A stretch of 25,088 nt of DNA. Source: JAIVGZ01 sp964552205 (lineage in GTDB: Bacteria > Pseudomonadota > Gammaproteobacteria > Natronospirales > JAIVGZ01). The notes beneath the pieces are model-generated. The model saw only the letters and a list, made by a program, of their open reading frames with translations. It was not told where the DNA came from and searched no databases. Numbering within the stretch: the first letter of the stretch is position 1; each line of letters opens with the position of its first letter. The stretch lies in assembly GCA_964552205.1 (NCBI GenBank), contig CAZKFT010000028.1:1-25088 (forward strand), in the 5' to 3' direction. This document shows, piece by piece, positions 7,336 to 15,889 of this stretch. Position numbers and translations under genes: made by a program.

Positions 7336-7893
7336 ATGATTCCGGCCCACCGCATGGCCACTTTGCTCTTCGATTTTTTCCCGGTGCTGCTGTTCTTCGC
7401 CGCATTCAAGGTGTGGGGACTCATGGTCGCCACCGCCGTGCTTATTGTGGCGACACTGGCCCAGACCGCTTGGTCCTGGTTCCGCACCCGCACCGTGAAC
7501 CGTACCCACCTGCTGACAGCGGGACTGGTACTGGTGTTTGGTGGCCTGACGCTTTGGCTGGATGATGAGGTATTCATCAAATGGAAACCAACCGTGGTCT
7601 ATTGGCTGTTTGCCATCGCCTTCGTCGGCAGCCAATGGGTCGGTGAGAAGCCCATCATACGGCGCATCATGGAGTCCGGCATTCAACTTCCCAATCCCAT
7701 CTGGCTGCGCCTGAACGTCGCCTGGGCGGTTTTCTTCGTAGGGCTTGGATTCCTCAATCTCTGGGTGGCCTTCAATTTCAGCACGGACCTTTGGGTGAAC
7801 TTCAAGTTGTTTGGCTTGCTTGGGCTCACGGTCGGTTTCGCCGTGCTCCAGGGCTTCTACATCGCGAGTCACGCAGTAGAGGCTCCAGAATGA
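7336..7893 (+). CDS. yciB: Septation protein A / YciB (inner membrane)
   Basis: A 185-residue polytopic protein matching E. coli YciB (179 aa): FFPVLLFFAAFKV at the N-terminus, GGLTLWLDDEVFIKWKPTVV in the middle, LPNPIWLRLNVAWAVFFVGLG and WVNFKLFGLLGLT near the end, with about five membrane helices. YciB takes part in cell envelope integrity and synthesis and has been linked to septation. I chose the ATG at 7336 because AAAGGTGA (7321-7328) is ideally placed before it; the ATG at 7354 aligns closer to the E. coli start but has no ribosome site. Stop overlaps the bolA start by 4 bp, giving a yciB-bolA-parvulin operon. Confidence 0.92.
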   Translation: MIPAHRMATLLFDFFPVLLFFAAFKVWGLMVATAVLIVATLAQTAWSWFRTRTVNRTHLLTAGLVLVFGGLTLWLDDEVFIKWKPTVVYWLFAIAFVGSQWVGEKPIIRRIMESGIQLPNPIWLRLNVAWAVFFVGLGFLNLWVAFNFSTDLWVNFKLFGLLGLTVGFAVLQGFYIASHAVEAPE

Positions 7894-8165
7894 CCACCGA
7901 CCGCGTCCGCCAGATCGAAGAACGGCTCAAATCAGCATTGAATCCCTGCAGCGTCCAGGTCAGCGACGACAGTCACCGACATGTCGGACACGCAGGCGCC
8001 AAAGACGGTCGCGGGCACTTTTCTGTCACCATTGTGTCCGACCATTTCGATGACCATCCCGCTATCGCGCGTCACCGCCTGGTTTACGAAGCCCTCGGCG
8101 ACCTGATGCGTACGGACATTCACGCGCTTTCCATTAAAGCGTTCACCACCAAGGAAAAACCATGA
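7890..8165 (+). CDS. BolA family protein
   Basis: A 91-residue BolA-like protein with the class II KH-like fold. Visible landmarks are the conserved histidine in DDSHRHVGH (27-34), GHFSVTIVSDHF and the RHRLVYEALGDLM helix (61-73). BolA proteins pair with monothiol glutaredoxins around a [2Fe-2S] cluster and act in iron-sulfur handling or as regulators. The long loop between the first strand and GHF is like BolA proper rather than the short IbaG type, but I do not assign a subfamily. Start overlaps the yciB stop (ATGA) and the stop overlaps the next start, both by 4 bp. Confidence 0.88.
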   Translation: MTTDRVRQIEERLKSALNPCSVQVSDDSHRHVGHAGAKDGRGHFSVTIVSDHFDDHPAIARHRLVYEALGDLMRTDIHALSIKAFTTKEKP

Positions 8166-8956
8166 AATTGAAATATCTCGCCTTTCTCCTGCTGCCCGCC
8201 ACCCTACTGGTTGCCTGCGGTGCCGACGACTCCGTGATACAGCAGGCGCCGGTCGCCGACGCCGTCGCGACCGTCAACGGCAAGGCCATCACCCAGGGAC
8301 AGCTGGACGTCTACGCCCGTCGCCGTGCCGGTCAGAGCACTCCCGAGGACATGATCAACGACCTCATCAGCATTGAGCTACTCGCCCAAGTGGCCGAGCG
8401 CGACGGTACTGCTCAGGACGAGACCATCGCCGCCGAATTGGCTGCACACCGTGCTGCCACGCTGGCCCAAGCCGTGGTACGGGCGCGGCTGGATGCCAAT
8501 CCCATCACCGATGAGCAGGTTCAGGCGGAATACGAGCGCTTCACCACAGAAGATCTCGGAGAAGAACTGAACGCACGCCACATCCTAGTTCAGGAGGAGG
8601 CGCTCGCCCGCCAGCTCATCACGCAGCTGGACGACGGGGCTGATTTTGCCGAGCTTGCCCGGGAACATTCCCAAGATGGCAGCAGCCAGAACGGCGGTGA
8701 TCTTGGTTGGTTTGACCAATCCATGATGGTCGAACCCTTCGGCGCCACCGCAGCGGCGCTTGAAATAGGCGCCTACACCGCAAATCCCGTACAGACCCGG
8801 TTCGGCTGGCATGTCATCAAGTTGGATGGCCGCCGCAGTGCGGATGCGCCGCCAATCGAAGAAATCCGGGAGGAAATCGTCGGGTTCCTGCAGGCCCAGA
8901 TGATCGAGAATTGGGTCAATGAGCTCCGGGGCGAGGCGACCATCGAAATCCGCTGA
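8162..8956 (+). CDS. Parvulin-type peptidyl-prolyl isomerase, outer-membrane/periplasmic lipoprotein
   Basis: A 264-residue SurA/PpiC-like protein. The N-terminal signal ends in a lipobox (LLVAC, Cys19), so the mature protein is lipid-anchored. An N-terminal chaperone-like helical region follows (VNGKAITQGQLD, 36-47). The parvulin domain runs from about residue 137 (NARHILV) through GGDLGWFDQSMM to TRFGWHVIKLDGRR (about 230). It catalyses proline cis-trans isomerisation and probably helps fold exported proteins. Last gene of yciB-bolA-ppi, with its ATG overlapping the bolA stop by 4 bp. A structured RNA region and terminator follow immediately. Confidence 0.9.
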   Translation: MKLKYLAFLLLPATLLVACGADDSVIQQAPVADAVATVNGKAITQGQLDVYARRRAGQSTPEDMINDLISIELLAQVAERDGTAQDETIAAELAAHRAATLAQAVVRARLDANPITDEQVQAEYERFTTEDLGEELNARHILVQEEALARQLITQLDDGADFAELAREHSQDGSSQNGGDLGWFDQSMMVEPFGATAAALEIGAYTANPVQTRFGWHVIKLDGRRSADAPPIEEIREEIVGFLQAQMIENWVNELRGEATIEIR

Positions 8957-8980
8957 TTGGGACTTTCTGACCGCCCAAAC

Positions 8981-9172
8981 TGTGAACCGGGTCACGCCGC
9001 GGGTTGCCCAAGCCGCCTACCATGGGAACCGTCTGCAGGGTAGGTAGATGTGATCTCACGGTGCCTTGGCTCCCTCCCTGCCCAACGCCGTGAAGCGTCT
9101 AGGATTGGACCAGTTCACATCACAATGAACCTCCCTCGTTCATGGCCCGATGCGCAAGCATCGGGCTTTTTT
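8981..9172 (+). ncRNA. Candidate structured small RNA with CUCCCUC loops
   Basis: The 214-bp space after the parvulin gene folds well on the plus strand. A long-range stem pairs TGTGAAC/GGTC (8981-8993) with GACC/GTTCACA (9108-9119). It encloses one hairpin, GCCTACC (9015-9021) with GGTAGGT (9039-9045), and a second, TCACGG (9056-9061) with CCGTGA (9088-9093), whose inner TTGG/CCAA stem leaves a TCCCTCCCT loop. A third hairpin, ATGAAC/GTTCAT (9125-9143), has the seven-base loop CTCCCTC. The intrinsic terminator ends the element. I see no convincing promoter, so it may be processed from the upstream mRNA. It does not match 6S, 4.5S, tmRNA or any riboswitch consensus I could check by eye. It could be only a structured 3' UTR. 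Confidence 0.45.
9145..9172 (+). terminator. Intrinsic terminator
   Basis: A perfect 9-bp stem (GCCCGATGC / GCATCGGGC) closed by a GCAA tetraloop and followed by six T residues. It ends plus-strand transcription from yciB-bolA-ppi and the candidate RNA. The T-run touches the stop of the convergent DUF1499 gene at 9171. Confidence 0.93.
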
Positions 9173-9629
9173 ATCTGCGTTCCTGAAGCTCCATGAAACG
9201 CACGCGCACTTCTTCGATGCGCTCTCTTTGCACGGAACTGTCGTCGCTACCGTCACGCGTTACGGATCGGACGTGGATGAATCGTTCCTCGATGGGTAGA
9301 TAGAATTCAACATCATCGACAGCATTCCCGCGCATGAACTCGCCACGGACATAACTGCGATGACTTGATACCAAGCGGTGCTCGCCCGCACTCCGCATGG
9401 CAACCAGCAGATCCGCTCGCGCGTCGCTGCGCAATGAAGTGAAGGCAATGGGCTCGATGAAATGCTCTGGGGATTGAGCTTGACTGGAAATGCAACCTGC
9501 GATGCCATCACAGGAGGAGAGCTGCCCTTCTGTCACCCCGTATATCGGGCGCGAAATCTTGGTGCAGCCCGTCACGACCAACGCCGCGACCAGCACCAAC
9601 AGTACCAGCAAAGAACGCCTCCCCGTCAT
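9171..9629 (-). CDS. DUF1499 family lipoprotein
   Basis: A 152-residue protein with a lipoprotein signal: a long hydrophobic run and lipobox VTGC (Cys22). The body matches DUF1499: an SSCDGIAGCISSQAQSPEHFIEP-like opening (two cysteines, then IEP), DDVEFYLP and VRSVTRDGSDDSSVQRERIEEVR, where family members usually read RSASRxGxSDxGxNRxRI. The function of the family is unknown. It starts 3 bp after the ligA stop, so it probably ends the smc-zipA-ligA transcript. The plus-strand terminator overlaps its stop, but no T-rich terminator is visible for its own strand. Confidence 0.8.
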   Translation of the reverse strand: MTGRRSLLVLLVLVAALVVTGCTKISRPIYGVTEGQLSSCDGIAGCISSQAQSPEHFIEPIAFTSLRSDARADLLVAMRSAGEHRLVSSHRSYVRGEFMRGNAVDDVEFYLPIEERFIHVRSVTRDGSDDSSVQRERIEEVRVRFMELQERR

Positions 9630-9632
9630 GGG

Positions 9633-11702
9633 CTAATGATAACCAAAGCCGGGCGGTGTGCCACCCCTGCCAGCCGCAGCGAGTACCTCCATCAAACCGG
9701 CCTCGTCAAGAACCGTCACTCCTAGGCTTTCGGCCTTTTTGAGTTTCGAGCCCGCATCGGCGCCCGCAACCACATAGTGGGTCTTGGCCGACACACTACC
9801 GGACACTTTGGCACCGAGACCCATCAGAGCGTCTTTGGCTTCATCCCGTGTCATCCCGGACAGCGTCCCCGTCAATACGAAGGTCAGTCCTTCCAGTGCA
9901 CCTCCCTGTGCCTGGGCGCGAACCTCGACCTTGTCACTGCGGACACCCGCAGCGGTGAGCTTCTCAAGGACCTTGATATTTTCGGGCTGACGGAAGAACG
10001 TGGCCACGTGGCCAGCCACCACCGGCCCGACATCCGGGACGGCAAGTAATGCGTCTTCATCCGCTGCCGCTACAGCCTCCAGCGAACCAAAATGCCTTGC
10101 CAAGGCAAGCGCGGTGGCTTCCCCCACCTCACGAATCCCCAACGCAAACAGGAATCGGCCCAAATCCAATGGTGCATCAGTCAGTCGCTTGAACTCCGCC
10201 ACCAGATTGGCTGCAGATTTCTCCCCCATGCGCTCCAGCGCCGCCAGTGTCCCCACATCCAGCGCAAACAAGTCTGCTGGATCATGGACCAGGTCTTTGG
10301 ACACCAACTGCTCGACAATTTTTTCGCCAAGACCCTCAATGTCCAACGCACGCCGCTGCGCAAAATGCAGGATGGCTGCCACCCGTTGCGCCGCACAGGC
10401 CAGCCCTCCGCTGCAACGTGCGACCGCTTCGCCTTCCTGTCTGTCGACCTCGGACCCGCAGACCGGGCAGTGACTTGGGAGCTTCACCTTGCGTGCTTTG
10501 GGCGGACGCATTTCCAGAATCACGCGCGCAACTTCCGGGATGACATCCCCAGCCCGCCTTACGACGACCAGATCCCCGATACGGACATCCTTGCGCTCAA
10601 TCTCATCCATGTTGTGAAGTGTTGCGTTGCTCACCGTCACTCCACCTACGGTGATTGGCTCCAGTCGCGCGACCGGGGTCAACGCTCCAGTGCGACCCAC
10701 CTGGAAATCCACCTCGAGCAGTCGTGTCTGCGCTTCCTCGGCGGGAAACTTGTGAGCAATAGCCCAACGTGGCGCGCGTGCGACAAAACCAAGTTCACGC
10801 TGCAAATCTGTACGGTCCACCTTGTAGACCACACCGTCGATGTCATAGGCAAGCGCCGACCGTCGCGCGGCGATGTCGAGGTAATACGCGATCAGACCTT
10901 GCACGCCGGTGACACGCTGGAGTTGAGGGCACACCCGCAGGCCCCATTGCCGAAAGCGCTCCATCGCCTCACTTTGCCTAGCCCAGGGTTCCGGACCGGA
11001 AACTTCGCCCCATCCGTAACAGAAAATCTCCAGGGGTCGTGAGGCCGTGATTCGCGGGTCAAGCTGGCGCAGGCTACCGGCCGCTGCATTGCGCGGATTG
11101 GCAAAAACTTTCTCGCCCGCCTCCGCCTGTCTCCGGTTCATGGCCTCGAAGCCTTTACGGGGCATGAACACTTCACCTCGAACTTCCACCACGTCTGGCC
11201 AACCGTCCCCGCGCAGATGCAGCGGGATGGAGCGCAGCGTACGCAGGTTGGATGTGATGTTCTCACCGGTACTGCCATCACCTCTGGTCGCACCGCTGAC
11301 CAACTTGCCGTTTTCATAACGAAGGGTGACCGCCAAACCGTCGAGTTTGGGCTCGGCCACGAAATCAATTTCACCGGCGAGATCCAGGCGGTCACGGATA
11401 CGTTGTTCGAAGGCCAACACGGACTCGTCGTCAAACGCGTTGTCGAGCGACAACATGGGGACAGCGTGGGAGATGCTGTCGAACTGTTCCGCCGGACGGG
11501 CGCCGACACGCTGAGTGGGGGAATCCGGGTCGACCAGTCCAGGGTGCTCCGTCTCCAGCACCTGGAGCTCACGGAACAGCCGGTCGTACTCGGCATCGGA
11601 TACTTCCGGGTCATCGAGCACGTAGTAGCGGTAGTTGTGGTGTTCGAGCTGCTGCCTCAGCTCGCTGGCCCGGGCGCGCGCCTTCTCAGGGATGGCGGGC
11701 AT
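9633..11702 (-). CDS. ligA: NAD-dependent DNA ligase LigA
   Basis: A 689-residue ligase that seals nicks using NAD. Domains in order: Ia (HNYRYYVLDDPEVSDAEYD), adenylation domain with catalytic Lys119 in EPKLDG, OB fold (VGRTGALTPVARLEPI), four-cysteine zinc finger (CPVCG ... CSGGLACAAQ), helix-hairpin-helix region (RALDIEGLGEKIVEQL through REVGEATALALARHFG) and C-terminal BRCT (LEGLTFVLTGTLSGMTRDEA onward). I chose the ATG at 11702, preceded by GGGTGG and giving the usual family N-terminus; an ATG at 11732 would add ten residues. The start lies inside the zipA 3' end (17-bp overlap). Full length and intact. Confidence 0.95.
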   Translation of the reverse strand: MPAIPEKARARASELRQQLEHHNYRYYVLDDPEVSDAEYDRLFRELQVLETEHPGLVDPDSPTQRVGARPAEQFDSISHAVPMLSLDNAFDDESVLAFEQRIRDRLDLAGEIDFVAEPKLDGLAVTLRYENGKLVSGATRGDGSTGENITSNLRTLRSIPLHLRGDGWPDVVEVRGEVFMPRKGFEAMNRRQAEAGEKVFANPRNAAAGSLRQLDPRITASRPLEIFCYGWGEVSGPEPWARQSEAMERFRQWGLRVCPQLQRVTGVQGLIAYYLDIAARRSALAYDIDGVVYKVDRTDLQRELGFVARAPRWAIAHKFPAEEAQTRLLEVDFQVGRTGALTPVARLEPITVGGVTVSNATLHNMDEIERKDVRIGDLVVVRRAGDVIPEVARVILEMRPPKARKVKLPSHCPVCGSEVDRQEGEAVARCSGGLACAAQRVAAILHFAQRRALDIEGLGEKIVEQLVSKDLVHDPADLFALDVGTLAALERMGEKSAANLVAEFKRLTDAPLDLGRFLFALGIREVGEATALALARHFGSLEAVAAADEDALLAVPDVGPVVAGHVATFFRQPENIKVLEKLTAAGVRSDKVEVRAQAQGGALEGLTFVLTGTLSGMTRDEAKDALMGLGAKVSGSVSAKTHYVVAGADAGSKLKKAESLGVTVLDEAGLMEVLAAAGRGGTPPGFGYH

Positions 11703-12351
11703 CGAAAGCGACCACCCTTTCGCGCAGCGCATTCTCCGTCTGCTTGCTCATTGCGCCGCGGCCTTCATCCAGAACCTCGGCATCCAGCGAGTCCGCCAGT
11801 TTTCGTGCGCACGCCAGCATGCGGTCGAGTGTGTCTGATGCGCTCAGCGGCCCGGGCAGCACAGCGAACAATGTGACCCCAGGTGTACTGATGCCTTCTA
11901 CCAGTGTGGTCGGGTCAAAGGTGCCAGGCTCCACCATATTGGCCGCTGAGAATGCCTCGCGCCCGTCCTCAAGTTCGTGGTGGAAGATATCCATCTGTCC
12001 ATAGGTGAGTCCGGCATCGTCCAGCGCTGGGAACAGTTCCAGTGCGGAAATCGGCTGTGCAGGGCGAGCGACATGGATAGCGAGAATCATGCTGCCGTCG
12101 GGTGTGGATGGGGCGGGCTCCCCATTGTCCTTAACCTGCCTTTGCAGGCTACGACCCAGCGCTTCGATTTCATCGAGGGCCAAACCCGGTTCCAACACAT
12201 CGGTGAGCTCGGGCGGCTCTTCATCGCGCGCCGCGTCAATCAGGTTCTCGTCCAGCGGGATGCGTCTTCGCGACTTGCGACCACCGAGCCACCAGACGGC
12301 CAGCAACACCACCGCCCCAATCGCCAACAATGTCCAGCGCAGTTCGCTCAT
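11686..12351 (-). CDS. zipA: Cell division protein ZipA
   Basis: A 221-residue divisome protein that tethers FtsZ to the inner membrane. An N-terminal membrane helix (LRWTLLAIGAVVLLAVWWLGG, about residues 4-24) is followed by a basic stretch (RKSRRR). A short acidic linker leads to the C-terminal FtsZ-binding domain (about 90-215), with GLTYGQMDIFHHE, FSAANMVEPGTFD and TPGVTLFAVLPGP. The linker is far shorter than the Pro/Gln-rich linker of E. coli ZipA (328 aa). ATG at 12351 lies 4 bp past the smc stop, and an in-frame extension into smc was rejected because it would place residues ahead of the membrane anchor. ZipA between smc and ligA is a gammaproteobacterial hallmark. Confidence 0.92.
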   Translation of the reverse strand: MSELRWTLLAIGAVVLLAVWWLGGRKSRRRIPLDENLIDAARDEEPPELTDVLEPGLALDEIEALGRSLQRQVKDNGEPAPSTPDGSMILAIHVARPAQPISALELFPALDDAGLTYGQMDIFHHELEDGREAFSAANMVEPGTFDPTTLVEGISTPGVTLFAVLPGPLSASDTLDRMLACARKLADSLDAEVLDEGRGAMSKQTENALRERVVAFDARHP

Positions 12352-12355
12352 CGTC

Positions 12356-15300
12356 TTACATGGCTGCCATTTGCACGGCCTCGTCGATGTCCACAGCAAC
12401 TAGGCGAGACACACCAGGTTCCTGCATGGTGACACCTGTCAATTCTTGAGCCAGCTCCATGGTGAGCTTGTTGTGCGTAATCATGATGAATTGCACCCGG
12501 CGCGACATCTCCCGCACCAGTTCACAGAACCGGGCCACGTTGGCATCATCAAGCGGGGCATCCACCTCGTCAAGCATACAGAAGGGCGACGGATTGAGCT
12601 CAAAGATGGCAAACACCAGTGCCACCGCAGTCAGGGCTTTTTCACCGCCAGACAACAGATGGATGGTACTGTTGCGCTTGCCCGGTGGGCGCGCCATGAC
12701 GGTAACACCCGTATCAAGCAGGTCTTCCCCGGTGAGCTCCAGATAGGCATGGCCACCACCGAACAGTTTCGGGAACCCTGCCTGCAGACCGGCATTCACC
12801 TTGTCGAAGGTTTCCTTGAAGCGCGTACGCGTTTCACGGTCAATCTTGCGGATGGCGTTCTCAAGTGTTGTGAGCGCGTCGGTCAGGTCAGTGAACTGCG
12901 CATCCAGCTTCTCCTTGCGTTCCGACAACTCCGTGAATTCGTCGATGGCCGCAAGGTTGATGGGTCCGAGTCGGTTGATGCGTGCCTCGACCTGGGCCAT
13001 GTTCTGTTCCCAGTCCGCGATGACCGCATCCTCCGGCAACTGTTGGAACAGGGCCTCGAGCGTATGCCCGGTTTCGGCCAACTGCTCGGTCAGCGCCTGC
13101 GCGCGCACCTTGTCCTCCTGTGCGTCCATCTTCAGCTGCTGAACTGCATCGCGCAGCTCAATGACGCGCGACTCGTGGGCGGTACGTTGCTGCTCGAGTG
13201 CCCGCATCTCGGCATCCACGGCTTCGAGTTGGCGTCTGGCTTCGGCCAGTTCCTTTTCGACAGCTGAGCGCTGCTGCAACAATCCCTCAAGTTCGGTCTG
13301 CCGTGCGCGGACAGGCTCGTCACCGGTAGCCAAGGCCTCCTGCAAAGCACTTCGGCGTTGCTGGTGACCTTCCATCTGTTCGCGCATGCGCTCCATACCG
13401 CGCTCCAGGGACTCGCGGTTTGAGAGTCCCTTGGCAACGTCGATGGCGATGGATTGCTTGGCATCATGGTCGGTGCGGGCTTGTGAGCGCACCCGATCGA
13501 GTGCCTCCTTCAACGTGGCTCGTTCAGCATCCAGGGCCTCGCGTTGCCGCTCGGACCCAGCCATTGCGGAGATGGCCTGCTCCAGTCGCTGACGGGCGGA
13601 GCGGATCTGCCCGTCCCGATCGGCGCCTTCGGCCTTCAACTCGTCGGCCTCAATCGCCAGTACACGCCGACGGGCTTCGAACTGCTCGATACGCTGCTTG
13701 CGAGCGTTCAGCTCTGCTACCAGTTCCGCATGCTCGCGATGCGCACGGTTGGCATCCATCTGCGTCTGTTCGCGCTCAAGCTCTGCATCCCGAACCTTGC
13801 CACGATGGTCAACAAGCGCGGCCGCATCGCGTTCAGCGCGCTCACTCAATTCCTGTTGGCGTGACTTGAGTGCGCGAATTTCTTCACCGCGTGCGAGGAC
13901 CCCGGCGTGTCCATCGGCCGCGCGGACAACCCGCAGCCAATCCGCGCCCAACCAGATTCCGTCACGGGTGATGACGGATTCACCAGCCTTGAGAGTCCCG
14001 CGCATCTTCAATGCGGCATGGATGTCGTCTGCCGCTCGAACACCGGCAAGGAGACGCCCCAGTGGTGCGTCGCTGGTGACTTTGGATGCCAACCATTCGC
14101 CACCGCCCTCGCCGCCCTTGTGGCCGGCATCTTGGTCCAGGAGTGTGAGCGATCCACCACCAAGAGATGCGAGCGCTTCCGGCAATCCACCGAAGCCGTC
14201 TACGCAAACCGCTTCCAGCCAGTCGCCAAGAACCGTCTCCACGGCGCGTTCCCAACCCTCCTGAACCCGCAACCCGGCGCCGAGTCTCGGCGCATCGGAC
14301 AGGCGATTGTTGGCCAGCCACTCAACGACAACCTGGTCATCCTGACCGAGGGCTGCCTGCTGCAGGGCCTCAAGAGAGGCCAAGCGGCCCGACAACTCTT
14401 GAGTCTCGCGACGTACGCTATCAAGGGCGGCAACCTGCTGTTGTTCCTGCTCGCGTAGCTGCTTCAGTGCTTCTGCGCTCTCGCTGAGTCTCTGCTGCAA
14501 GGCTTGGGCAGCCGCGACGGCGGCAGTGGCCTTGGATTCCAGCTCACCGGTTTCACGGGCTACGTTCTCCGGCGCTACCTCATCCAGCTCCTGCTGGACC
14601 TTCGCCAGGCGATCCGCCTGCTGGCGTTGCTCCCGCTCGAGGTGGTCGAGGCGCGTGCGTTCGACCTCGGCATTGCGCGCCGGCTCGCCAGCTTCCCGGG
14701 TGAATAACTCCCAACGCTGTTGCCAGGCAGACATGGCCTGCTCTGCTTCTGCCAACGCCTGCGTAGAACCCGCTTCGGTCGCCTGCAGGCGTTCCAAGGT
14801 GGGTTGCATCTCTGCAAGCGTGCGGCCCAGTTCCTCGTAGGTTTCCTGATCGCGGGTGAGATGCGCGGCCAGCTCATTGCAGGCGTGCTCGGCCTGCTCG
14901 AGGTCCTGTTGTTGCTTGGCGCGAAGTTCTTTGGCGTGTTGAATGCCCTGCTCGACCCGCGCGATCTCCGAACCCACGGCGTAGAACCGACCTTGCACAG
15001 TGTTGAACGCATCGTTGGACTCGGTGTGCTTAACGCGTGCATGTTCGATGGCGGCTTCGGTCTTGCGCTGGTCCGCGATGGCGCCTTCCAGCGTTGTTTC
15101 GCGCTCACCGATACCCTTGCGACGTTCTGCGAGTGCGGCATCCAGCGTTCGCCAGCGCAGTGCCAGCAACTCTGCCTTGACCTTCCGCTCTTCAATCTTG
15201 AGTTCTTTGTACCGCTCTGCCGCCCTCGCTTGGCGATTCAGATGGCCGAGTTGCTTCTCCAGTTCGCCGCGTAGGTCCTCAAGGCGCTCCAGGTTTTCGC

Positions 15301-15862
15301 GGGTATGCCCAATTCGGTTTTCTGTCTCACGGCGGCGCTCCTTGTACTTGGAGATGCCAGCGGCCTCCTCCAGAAATACGCGCAGATCTTCAGGACGGGC
15401 CTCGATAAGACGCGACACCATTCCCTGCTCGATAATGGAGTAGCTTCGCGGTCCTAGGCCGGTGCCCAGGAAAATATCCGTAATGTCCTTGCGCCGGCAA
15501 CGCAGGTTGTTCAGGTAATAGTTCGACGTGCCATCGCGGGACACCACGCGCTTGATGGAAATCTCGGCGTAGCTCGCGTACTGGCCACCGATCGCGCCGC
15601 TGGTATTGTCGAACACCAGTTCCACGGACGCGCTACCGATCGGCTTGCGCCCTGACGACCCATTGAAAATGACATCCGCCATGGATTCGCCGCGGAGATT
15701 TTTGGCAGAGCCCTCTCCCATGACCCAGCGCACGGCATCAATGATGTTGGATTTGCCACACCCGTTCGGGCCAACGATGGCCATCAGCTGACTCGGGAAG
15801 GGGACGGTGATTGGGTCGACGAACGACTTGAAGCCCGAGAGCTTTATCTTGCTTAATCGCAT
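12356..15862 (-). CDS. smc: Chromosome partition protein SMC
   Basis: A 1168-residue SMC ATPase, the core of bacterial condensin with ScpA and ScpB (also in this window). Walker A is GPNGCGKSN (31-39). Two long coiled-coil arms flank a hinge (roughly 510-650, glycine-rich, WERAVETVLGDWLEAVCVDG onward). The C-terminal head has the ABC signature LSGGEK (about 1070-1075) and Walker B with the D-loop, FCMLDEVDAPLDD (about 1094-1106). Start is the ATG at 15862, giving the standard MRLSKIKLSGFKSF opening. An open frame continues 140 codons upstream but runs antisense through queF and is not real. There is no Shine-Dalgarno sequence, and only 27 bp separate this start from queF. Confidence 0.96.
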   Translation of the reverse strand: MRLSKIKLSGFKSFVDPITVPFPSQLMAIVGPNGCGKSNIIDAVRWVMGEGSAKNLRGESMADVIFNGSSGRKPIGSASVELVFDNTSGAIGGQYASYAEISIKRVVSRDGTSNYYLNNLRCRRKDITDIFLGTGLGPRSYSIIEQGMVSRLIEARPEDLRVFLEEAAGISKYKERRRETENRIGHTRENLERLEDLRGELEKQLGHLNRQARAAERYKELKIEERKVKAELLALRWRTLDAALAERRKGIGERETTLEGAIADQRKTEAAIEHARVKHTESNDAFNTVQGRFYAVGSEIARVEQGIQHAKELRAKQQQDLEQAEHACNELAAHLTRDQETYEELGRTLAEMQPTLERLQATEAGSTQALAEAEQAMSAWQQRWELFTREAGEPARNAEVERTRLDHLEREQRQQADRLAKVQQELDEVAPENVARETGELESKATAAVAAAQALQQRLSESAEALKQLREQEQQQVAALDSVRRETQELSGRLASLEALQQAALGQDDQVVVEWLANNRLSDAPRLGAGLRVQEGWERAVETVLGDWLEAVCVDGFGGLPEALASLGGGSLTLLDQDAGHKGGEGGGEWLASKVTSDAPLGRLLAGVRAADDIHAALKMRGTLKAGESVITRDGIWLGADWLRVVRAADGHAGVLARGEEIRALKSRQQELSERAERDAAALVDHRGKVRDAELEREQTQMDANRAHREHAELVAELNARKQRIEQFEARRRVLAIEADELKAEGADRDGQIRSARQRLEQAISAMAGSERQREALDAERATLKEALDRVRSQARTDHDAKQSIAIDVAKGLSNRESLERGMERMREQMEGHQQRRSALQEALATGDEPVRARQTELEGLLQQRSAVEKELAEARRQLEAVDAEMRALEQQRTAHESRVIELRDAVQQLKMDAQEDKVRAQALTEQLAETGHTLEALFQQLPEDAVIADWEQNMAQVEARINRLGPINLAAIDEFTELSERKEKLDAQFTDLTDALTTLENAIRKIDRETRTRFKETFDKVNAGLQAGFPKLFGGGHAYLELTGEDLLDTGVTVMARPPGKRNSTIHLLSGGEKALTAVALVFAIFELNPSPFCMLDEVDAPLDDANVARFCELVREMSRRVQFIMITHNKLTMELAQELTGVTMQEPGVSRLVAVDIDEAVQMAAM

Positions 15863-15870
15863 GGGCGGAT

Positions 15871-15880
15871 AGTGTAAAGT
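15871..15880. promoter_or_regulatory. Candidate overlapping divergent -10 elements of smc and queF
   Basis: In the 27-bp spacer, minus-strand TACACT (15876-15871) lies 8 nt before the smc ATG and plus-strand TAAAGT (15875-15880) lies 9 nt before the queF ATG. Neither gene has a Shine-Dalgarno sequence. Each hexamer matches consensus at only four positions and the -35 elements are poor, so support is weak. Confidence 0.22.
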
Positions 15881-15889
15881 ATTGCCACG

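Noticed and set aside
9049..9060. CRP-like palindrome TGTGATCTCACG
   Set aside because: The half sites are separated by two bases rather than six, there is no gene start nearby, and the bases are explained by the RNA hairpin at 9056-9093.
9001..9120. Possible tRNA, 6S RNA, 4.5S RNA or cobalamin riboswitch in the intergenic region
   Set aside because: There is no cloverleaf, no 6S-type single long stem with a central bubble, no SRP GGAAG tetraloop region, and no gene downstream on the strand for a riboswitch to control.
10092..11042. 316-codon plus-strand ORF inside ligA
   Set aside because: It is antisense to conserved LigA domains and has no recognisable domain or ribosome site.
11703..11732. 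Upstream ATG for ligA
   Set aside because: It adds ten residues unlike the family N-terminus and has no well-spaced ribosome site; 11702 is better.
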